7,819 nt of DNA. Origin: JBJXGF01 sp046153015 (lineage in GTDB: Bacteria; Actinomycetota; Acidimicrobiia; Acidimicrobiales; CAIXPF01). Positions within the stretch are counted from its first letter, which is position 1; every line of letters begins with the position of its first letter. The stretch is from positions 1-7,819 of the forward strand of contig JBJXGF010000340.1 in assembly GCA_046153015.1 (NCBI GenBank), written 5' to 3'. Below, one piece after another: positions 1-4,443 of this stretch. The position numbers were made by a program, and so were the translations under genes. The notes beneath the pieces are model-generated. The model was not told where the DNA came from. It made no database searches and was given only the letters and a program-made list of their open reading frames with translations.

Positions 1-17
1 CAGTCGACCTTCAACCT

Positions 18-497
18 TCACTCGACCTCGAGCAGACCCCCGCCTGCGGTGGCAGACACCCAAGTCGGCCGAACCCGCCAGCTGCGGCTTCTGACCTCCG
101 GGAGCGGCCGGCGCTCTACAACGGAGCAGCGGTACCGACAGTCACGGCGTAAAGGAGCGGTCACGCAATCTGCCCTCGAGCGTCCTCTCGCCGCCTTTCT
201 CCCCAACAAGCCGGACCCATGAAAAGCGTCAATGCCCAGGTCAGCCTGCGCGTACGAGTATTCGGCACCCACAGGCCCGCCAAGGCGCGCGATAACGGCC
301 AGAGTGCGCCGACCGCTGCCCAGCGCATGCAGGTGCGTTGAGACGACCAACGCTCTAAACGCGATCCTCAACGCGCGCAACAGTCCGCGACCGGGAAGCG
401 CCCCCGCGTCAATGCTGCGCACGCCTGCAGGGCGCTGACCAGCGCGAACACGCTCAGCGGCCGACCAACCGCTTGAGAACGACCGCACAACGCACAC
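18..497 (-). other. Doubtful 159-codon open frame, no recognised product
   Basis: This is an uninterrupted minus-strand frame with a GTG start. I recognise no domain, motif, signal peptide or membrane segment in it. Its third codon positions are roughly 70% G/C, close to the surrounding DNA, whereas the intact genes here are clearly higher. There is no clear ribosome-binding site before the start. Part of the frame (around residues 17-40) lies in the diverged repeat that recurs at 1713-1783, where the minus-strand frame encodes a similar AGQRP...AGAL pattern. It could be an old pseudogene or repeat element rather than a gene. I list it so the first 600 bases are not silently empty; I do not believe it is a working gene. 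Confidence 0.15.
378..449. repeat. Diverged repeat, copy A
   Basis: This 72-bp stretch aligns by hand with 1713-1783 at 52 of 72 positions (72%) with a single one-base gap. The best-conserved block is CAGG-C/G-CGCTGACC near the right end. Looser similarity seems to continue outward on both sides, for example a shared GTCAGCGGC further right in each copy. The two copies lie in the same orientation on either side of the unknown gene pair and the protease fragment. The nature of the repeat is unknown. Confidence 0.45.
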
Positions 498-684
498 CTG
501 TCAGCGGCCAGCGTGATGATCGGACGGCCGCTCCCCCGCCGGCCCCGCCAGCCTTGGGAGGCGCGCCACCCGGGCCTGGATGCCCTGACGTGGGAGATTC
601 AGTGAGCAAGTCTGGGGAGAAGTCCGCGAGCGGTCGATCGGCCGAGTGTGTGGTCGGAGGTGTTGGGCCGGGCAGGATGGCGGC
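498..684. other. Non-coding stretch upstream of the unknown gene pair
   Basis: Together with 1-497 this makes about 680 bases without a credible gene. The stretch should hold the promoter of the gene starting at 685, but no clear -35/-10 pair is visible. A GGAGG at 656-660 is too far from 685 to be its ribosome-binding site; the nearer AGGA at 674-677 fits better. Confidence 0.3.
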
Positions 685-1065
685 GTGGTGAAACAGCGTG
701 CCCGCCGGGGTGAGCCGCCGTTGCCGTCGGCGACGGTGATCGTGCGCGGTGACCTATTGGATCCTGACCTGTTGGCCGAGTCCGCCGAGCGGAACTTCGA
801 CGTGTACGGCTTCTACGGCATCTCCGTGTTCGCCGAGACCGCCGAGCAACCCTGGACCGACCTCGCCGCATCGAGGTTCGGGCGGGCGGCGTGGATCGTG
901 CTGTTCACCGCCGGGGACCTGACAGCAGCCGGTTTGGAGCTGCGGGACACCGGGCTCGCGCCGCACTACGACCTGGTCCACGAAGACCGTAACGAGCTCG
1001 TGGCGCGTATGCTGGGAACCGCACACCGGGTGGTGCCGAACCCTCATCACCAGCCGGGCAGGTGA
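685..1065 (+). CDS. Conserved-looking hypothetical protein, first gene of an overlapping pair
   Basis: This encodes 126 residues from a GTG start. I chose 685 because AGGA (674-677) lies seven bases upstream; GTG 688 is the immediate alternative, and an in-frame GTG at 646 would add a Cys/Trp-rich extension without a good ribosome-binding site. Codons end strongly in G/C, unlike the flanking non-coding DNA, so the gene looks real. I cannot assign a known family. Visible features are a basic N-terminus (residues 3-8), a DLLDPDLL segment (23-30), an aromatic YGFYGISVF motif (41-49), a hydrophobic AAWIVLFTAGDL strand (68-79) and a C-terminal PHYDLVHED...ELVARMLG helix-like segment (93-111). There is no signal peptide or membrane helix, so it is probably a small cytosolic alpha/beta protein. 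Its stop overlaps the start of the next gene by four bases, which suggests translational coupling and joint function. Confidence 0.75.
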   Translation: MVKQRARRGEPPLPSATVIVRGDLLDPDLLAESAERNFDVYGFYGISVFAETAEQPWTDLAASRFGRAAWIVLFTAGDLTAAGLELRDTGLAPHYDLVHEDRNELVARMLGTAHRVVPNPHHQPGR

Positions 1066-1316
1066 CCGTGACGCCAAGAATCGATCTGCGAGCCGACCTC
1101 AACGCCGAAGACGACCAAGGCCGCTGGTGGACCCTGCTCGCCGACGCGCTCGACCCAGCCCAGATCGTCCCCGGCGCGATCGTCATCGCCGGCACCGAGC
1201 GGTTCTGGTCAGTCGTGCGCATCGACCAAGTCGACCCCGACGGCCAAGTCCACTTCGTGCCCGTCGCCGCCGACGACCCCGCCGCCGCAGTCTTGCTCGC
1301 CCGCAACGTGGCCTGA
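1062..1316 (+). CDS. Conserved-looking hypothetical protein, second gene of an overlapping pair
   Basis: This encodes 84 residues. GTG 1062 overlaps the preceding stop codon (GTGA arrangement), so ribosomes terminating on the first gene could restart here. GTG 1068 is a possible alternative, with AGG at 1060-1062 upstream. GC-rich third positions support coding. The protein is acidic and contains, in order, IDLRADLN (near residue 6), DDQGRWWTLL (17-26), a PGAIVIAGTERFWSVVRI segment of alternating hydrophobic residues (about 37-54) and an acidic DPDGQVHFVPV turn and strand (about 58-68). This pattern suggests a small beta-rich domain. No catalytic motif, signal peptide or membrane helix is visible and I assign no function. 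An acidic small protein coupled to a basic-tailed one resembles many two-gene modules such as toxin-antitoxin pairs, but nothing in the sequences identifies them as such. Confidence 0.7.
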   Translation: MTVTPRIDLRADLNAEDDQGRWWTLLADALDPAQIVPGAIVIAGTERFWSVVRIDQVDPDGQVHFVPVAADDPAAAVLLARNVA

Positions 1317-1320
1317 CCCC

Positions 1321-1608
1321 TCAGAGGGCCGCTGCCCGAACGCCACGGCGGCGGCCAGCAACGACCTCGTCCTCGGGCAAGGCAACACCGCCAGCTGGAT
1401 GCACGAGCTGGGCCACAACCTCGGGCTGCGCCACGGCAACCGCGACCTGAACTGCAAACCGAACGCGTCGGTCATGAACTGCGCCCATACCTTCGGGCTG
1501 CCTTCAGCGGGGCGACCACCAGCACCACGCCAGGGCGGCCCGCAACACCGTCGCTCCCCCTCGATGGCTGTCACCCATCACCTCCCTCCCCGGGCGGCGA
1601 ACGCATGA
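1321..1608 (+). pseudogene. Fragment of a metzincin-type zinc metalloprotease
   Basis: This open frame runs in from the 3' end of the previous gene without its own start. It contains NTASWMHELGHNLGLRHG, whose HELGHNLGLRH (1402-1434) fits the metzincin zinc-binding consensus HExxHxxGxxH exactly, with Glu as catalytic base. About 15 residues later comes SVMNC, matching the Met-turn (usually SVMNY) that closes the active site in this clan. Secreted actinobacterial metzincins are several hundred residues long with a signal peptide and propeptide. Here nothing recognisable lies before about 1340, and after AHTF (about 1494) the frame becomes proline- and arginine-rich and unlike a protease. It is therefore a fragment of the catalytic core, not a working enzyme. 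Met at 1399 could start translation, but that product would lack most of the fold. Confidence 0.65.
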
Positions 1609-2125
1609 TCTTGCCACGGACGAGCCCGAAGCCATGTCGAGCCCCACGAAGCGGGTGCTCACCACCCAAAGGCCCTGCGACGCGGCCCGACGCGATGACG
1701 AACGTGGGTGAACAACGATCGGCGGCCCGAAGCGCTCCAGCGCCAACGTCGCTCACGTTCACAGGCCGCTGACCTGCGCAAACGGAGCGCATGTCACCAG
1801 ACCAGGCACAGCTGACGTCACGGTCAGCGGCGAGGGAAGCACGATCCGCCGTTCGACAGGCGAACTGGCTGTCGATATTGGGGCATGCCGCTCGGGGTGC
1901 GCGGGCTCGAGGTGACAGCGCCGCGACAGAACCGCGGGCGAACGACTGTCGGGCGCCGCACCCGCCGGGATCTTCGCATGCCCGGCGTCTTGACGGCCGA
2001 CTCGGTGGCTTGGTGGAGCACCCTCGTGTTGATCTGACCGCGGGCCTGTTTCCCGACCGTTCGCAATGCGTTGTGTGTTGCCGCTGACTTCGCGCGACGG
2101 GGTCCGCGTTCTTTCAGACCTCATC
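1609..2125. other. Gene-free stretch with a diverged repeat copy
   Basis: There are about 500 bases between the protease fragment and the transposase remnant. Several open frames cross it in different phases, but none has a recognisable motif, a good ribosome-binding site and coding-type third positions together. It contains repeat copy B (1713-1783). A short inverted pair TCAGA/TCTGA (2114-2128) lies at its right edge, just before the presumed left end of the transposase element. Confidence 0.4.
1713..1783. repeat. Diverged repeat, copy B
   Basis: This is the counterpart of 378-449, in the same orientation and about 1.3 kb away, 72% identical with one gap. The minus-strand translation of both copies gives AGQRP followed by AGAL, so the copies may derive from one old coding or mobile sequence. 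Confidence 0.45.
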
Positions 2126-2148
2126 TGAGACGGTTGTTGGCCTTGTTC

Positions 2149-2155
2149 GAGGAGG
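2149..2155 (+). promoter_or_regulatory. Strong Shine-Dalgarno before the transposase remnant
   Basis: GAGGAGG lies six bases before ATG 2162, with a second ATG directly following at 2165. This near-ideal site fixes the start of the remnant although the gene itself is broken. Confidence 0.7.
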
Positions 2156-2161
2156 CCTTCA

Positions 2162-2475
2162 ATGATGGCGACGTCACGCCGACCTAAGCGGTTCTTGACC
2201 GCGGAGCAGAAGTACGACTTGTGGGTCCGGATGTTGTCCGGGCAGATCACTCAGGGCGCCGCGGCGGCCGAAGCTGGCGTGGATCGCACGGTGATCACTC
2301 GGATCCGTTCCGTCGCCCGGGACGGGGCGATCGTGCCGCGTTGCAGGCGTCGAGGCTGTGGGTGCCGGAAATGCATCCCTGCAGGTCGCAGGCCCGCGTG
2401 GTTGCCGAGACTCATCAGCCGAAGAGGCTCGCCGACAGCCGCTCGCAGCGTGCGAACGGGCAACCGTGGTCGTGA
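2162..2475 (+). pseudogene. Frameshifted helix-turn-helix transposase start (IS3/IS481-like OrfA)
   Basis: The first 57 codons read MMATSRRPKRFLTAEQKYDL, then a helix-turn-helix of the kind found at the N-terminus of IS3/IS481-type transposases. The segment around residues 31-52 (QGAAAAEAGVDRTVITRIRSVA) fits the HTH, with an Ala/Gly turn and a recognition helix. This part would bind the element's terminal repeats. The reading frame then breaks. After GAI the expected continuation AALQASR appears in the next frame, starting with GCC at 2335, as if two bases (2333-2334) had been inserted. Beyond about 2360 neither frame resembles the rest of a transposase, so the catalytic DDE domain is absent. 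Its presumed left terminus is TGAGACGGTTG (2126-2136), just before the ribosome-binding site. The element is inactive. Confidence 0.6.
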
Positions 2476-2994
2476 TGTCAGCGTTCCGATAGCGCCACCC
2501 GGTCCCCTGGGCCTCTCTGAACTGCCGACTGGCGACAACAAGGGTCTGCGAGGTCCTTGATGACCAAGTCTCGACCTGTGCTGTGGTCGAGACTTCAAAG
2601 GCGCCGCAGCGCAGGACAGACGCCGCCTCGGTGGCGACAGCCCGCCAGAACAGAACCTCGCGCTGGCCTACCGGAGCTATCAGCCCAATCCTGCGACGGT
2701 CCCGCCAGCAGGTGTCGTGCGGCAAACACCATCACAACGAGCCCAATCGTGGGCCCAGCTGCTTCACCATCACTCCCCTGACCTGCCCGGATGAGTTTCC
2801 GGCACGCACAGGGCTATGTCCACCGGCACCCGGCGTCCCCCCAACGGCGCCGTCGCCCGTTCCGACCCCTGCCGTACGGCCACCCGCCCAGGGAGGTTGC
2901 CCGGCCTTCTCGGCGACTTCCGCGGCGAGGAACTCGCCGAGCACACCCAGCCCGACCGCCACTGACGCGGCCAGCTGGCAGCCCCTCACGCATC
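2476..2994. other. Scrambled stretch between two transposase remnants
   Basis: About 500 bases without a credible gene. The only clear structure is the perfect hairpin at 2566-2595. The right part lies where the C-terminal half of the IS21-type transposase should be, but no frame resembles it. It is probably IS debris too decayed to classify by eye. Confidence 0.35.
2566..2595. repeat. Perfect 11-bp inverted repeat with 8-base loop
   Basis: AAGTCTCGACC (2566-2576) and GGTCGAGACTT (2585-2595) are exact reverse complements separated by TGTGCTGT. No T-run follows on either strand, so this is not a textbook intrinsic terminator. It could be a bidirectional terminator, a recombinase or regulator site, or the end structure of a mobile element. 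Confidence 0.7.
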
Positions 2995-3357
2995 CTGGCC
3001 TGGAACCGCCCTTGGATTCCGGGTCGGCCCGCACGCACGTGCCGATCGAGACGCCGTAGTAGTGGGCGACCGCCACGATCTGCGGGTGCGCACGGCGATC
3101 CCCGCGATGTGCCCGTCGGTCACCGTCTTCTCGTTGTCGGTCAACGCGAACGTCGGCGCCGCCCACAAACGCCGGAACGTGGCATCGAGCGCGGCGATCA
3201 CCGACGGCATCGTGCGGTCCCGCAGCGGGACCACCACCCGGAACCTCGACCACGCCAGCCAAGCGACGAACAACACGACTCGCTGCCCGCCCAGCATCGG
3301 GCCAGCTGCGTAGTCCCACTGCAACCACAAGCCAGGCGCCCAGGCTGCGGGAACCCG
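2995..3357 (-). pseudogene. istA: IS21-type transposase (IstA) fragment, frameshifted
   Basis: On the minus strand the frame reads WLQWDYAAGP at 3328-3299, followed by VVLFVAWLAWSRFRVVVPLRDRT-like sequence and LTDNEKTVTDGHIAGIAVR. This is the rve-type DDE core of IS21 IstA transposases. QWD supplies the first acidic residue and LTDN the second. A single missing base near 3087 then shifts the frame, and the family pattern resumes one frame over as PQIVAVAHYYGVSIGTCVRA followed by DPESKGG. Intact relatives carry the third catalytic Glu just after SKGG. Here the next residue is not Glu and similarity stops, so the third acid and the C-terminal half are gone, as are the N-terminal HTH and the partner istB. 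Intact IstA is roughly 400-500 residues; about 120 codons survive. It is inactive debris. Confidence 0.75.
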
Positions 3358-3397
3358 CGCAATCCCTATTCCGCACAGGCTGCGGGAACCCGCGCAA
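3341..3397. repeat. 22-bp tandem direct repeat, 35-bp period
   Basis: The same 22 bases (starting CAGGCTGCGGG, ending CGCGCAA) occur at 3341-3362 and 3376-3397, separated by 13 other bases. A shorter repeat, CGCGCAACAC, occurs at 3391-3400 and 3412-3421. The repeats mark the boundary where IS21-type similarity begins. They look like a slippage or junction duplication. Confidence 0.75.
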
Positions 3398-3510
3398 CAC
3401 AGCGAACGAGTCGCGCAACACGGCGGTCACTGCGGAGATCAGGTGCCTGAAGGTCCAGGCCAGGCCGGACGTCCCGATTCTCGGCACCCGCCAGGTCAGG
3501 TCGCCGCCGG

Positions 3511-3744
3511 GTTTGTAAAATAGTTGTAGATGAGGTCTCGCGGTCAGGCGGCGACGGACCCGGCGTTGGTGTCGCTCCCTTCTTGTAGTCGACCGTCGAT
3601 GAAGGCGACGCCGACCCGATCGGGAAGGCAGTTGCGCAAGCGAGCCAGTCCTCGGCGGGGAAGTCGTAGAGCACGAGCAACGCGTCCGCGAGGCGACCGG
3701 CGGCATCGACGTTGGCGGGGCCCTCGCGCAAGCCTTCTGCACAT
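3511..3744 (-). pseudogene. IS256-type transposase remnant with internal deletion and right end
   Basis: One minus-strand frame gives DAAGRLADALLVLYDFPAED followed by W at 3707-3645, the segment that in IS256 transposases precedes LRTTNPIES. A second frame gives RVGVAFIDGRLQEGSD and then VAA with a TGA at 3546-3544, which matches the usual C-terminus (VRAG...F.DGKL.ER...). The two are almost adjacent, so the roughly 50-60 residues normally between them, including the catalytic Glu in NPIES, have been deleted with a frame change. Just after the stop, CTACAACTATTTTACA (minus strand, about 3528-3513) resembles the CCACAACTTTTGACA-like sequence at IS256-family right ends. What survives is therefore the 3' end of the element, inactive. 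Everything upstream of about 3744 (the HTH and first two acidic residues) is missing. Confidence 0.65.
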
Positions 3745-3817
3745 CAGCCTGACGCACAGAGGCGCTGGTTCTCAGCTCGGGCCGAACGCATGACCCGGCG
3801 ACGCCCCGACCTTGCGG

Positions 3818-3838
3818 CCGGAGCGCCCCTCGCTTCGG
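3818..3838 (-). terminator. Possible hairpin terminator after the SnoaL-like gene
   Basis: CCG-G-AGCG (3818-3825) pairs with CGCT-T-CGG (3831-3838) around a five-base loop. It is flanked by CGACCT (3807-3812) and AGGTCG (3847-3852), which could extend the structure. It lies about 30 bases beyond the stop codon of the minus-strand SnoaL-like gene. There is no T-run, so termination is an inference from structure and position. Confidence 0.25.
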
Positions 3839-3869
3839 TGCGGGTCAGGTCGCGCTGACGAGCGCCGTT

Positions 3870-4289
3870 CTACGCAGGCACCTTCATGTGGTCGAGTTGG
3901 GTCAAGACTGTGAGCTGGTCGTAGTACCCTGCTCCACTGGCGATCCGCCCGTCGGCATCGAAACGGAGCACGTTGACCCACGGCATTGAGACCGATCGCC
4001 CTGTCGAGGGGAACGGACCGAATGAACCGCTGTTCGTGCCGTGCCACACTCCCTCGATCACGACGGTGTCATCCGACGCAGCGATGACGTTAGCGCCGCA
4101 CACCGAATCCGGGCAGGCTGCGGCCCACGATGCATAGAAATCCTTGACCGCAGGCCGCCCTTTGATGATTTGACCGCTTGGGAAGTCGTTGAAAATCACA
4201 TCATCGGTCATGTGATCAACCAGGGCGTCGAAGTCGCGCTTCTCCCAGGCCTCGTAGACAGAACGGGCTACTTCTGTGGTGCTAGACAT
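3870..4289 (-). CDS. SnoaL-like / NTF2-fold protein
   Basis: This encodes 139 residues of the SnoaL-like polyketide cyclase / NTF2 superfamily, a small cone-shaped alpha+beta fold with a deep ligand pocket. Family pattern: an N-terminal helix pair (EVARSVYEAWEKRDFDALVDHM, residues 6-27), DDVIFNDFPSG (29-39), KGRPAVKDFYASW (43-55), the central VVIEGVWHGTNSG...GPFPSTGRSVSMPWVNVLRF strands (76-110), DGRI (113-116) and a C-terminal GYYDQLTVLTQLDHM (121-135) typical of the ester-cyclase-like subgroup. There is no signal peptide. I chose ATG 4289 because the family begins near here; ATG 4319 would add ten charged residues. Ribosome binding is weak (AAGG ten bases before ATG 4289). Members include cyclases, isomerases, hydrolases and many proteins of unknown role, so the substrate cannot be named. 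It lies 154 bp downstream of the cyclase-ATPase gene on the same strand and could be cotranscribed or have its own promoter. Confidence 0.85.
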   Translation of the reverse strand: MSSTTEVARSVYEAWEKRDFDALVDHMTDDVIFNDFPSGQIIKGRPAVKDFYASWAAACPDSVCGANVIAASDDTVVIEGVWHGTNSGSFGPFPSTGRSVSMPWVNVLRFDADGRIASGAGYYDQLTVLTQLDHMKVPA

Positions 4290-4308
4290 CTCGGTACGCC
4301 CTTGCTCT

Positions 4309-4340
4309 TTGGGCCTCATGTGGCATGCGCCTTGGGCCTC
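4309..4340. repeat. 9-bp direct repeat upstream of the SnoaL-like gene
   Basis: TTGGGCCTC occurs at 4309-4317 and 4332-4340, a 23-bp period, with the palindrome GCATGC (4323-4328) between. The nearer copy ends 20 bases before the SnoaL-like start codon. The layout could suit an operator, but no known regulator site is recognised. Confidence 0.35.
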
Positions 4341-4443
4341 GAACAGAGCCTACTACCGCCCGCCCAACGACCACGGCGCGAATGTCATCTCTCTGCGACT
4401 TGGCAGCGTATCGCCCTGCCCACCGCTCCCCCTGCGTCGTGCA

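Noticed and set aside
1399..1608. A short intact zinc protease starting at ATG 1399
   Set aside because: The motif is real, but the product would be 69 residues with a low-complexity tail and no ribosome-binding site; metzincin catalytic domains are far longer.
2174..2725. A 183-codon minus-strand open frame across the HTH transposase start and the hairpin
   Set aside because: It is antisense to the well-supported HTH segment, has no ribosome-binding site and no recognised domain.
3341..3397. A two-unit CRISPR array
   Set aside because: There are only two copies with a 13-base spacer, they coincide with a transposase boundary, and no cas genes are near.
2732..3757. A 341-codon minus-strand open frame
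   Set aside because: It is a chance read-through across two transposase remnants. Only short parts (for example PQIVAVAHYYGV) match a family, and flanking parts of the frame do not.
4320..4443. A sigma70-type promoter for the SnoaL-like gene
   Set aside because: TAGGCT could serve as a -10 box, but no acceptable -35 lies at the right distance and the hexamer is poor, so I do not list it.
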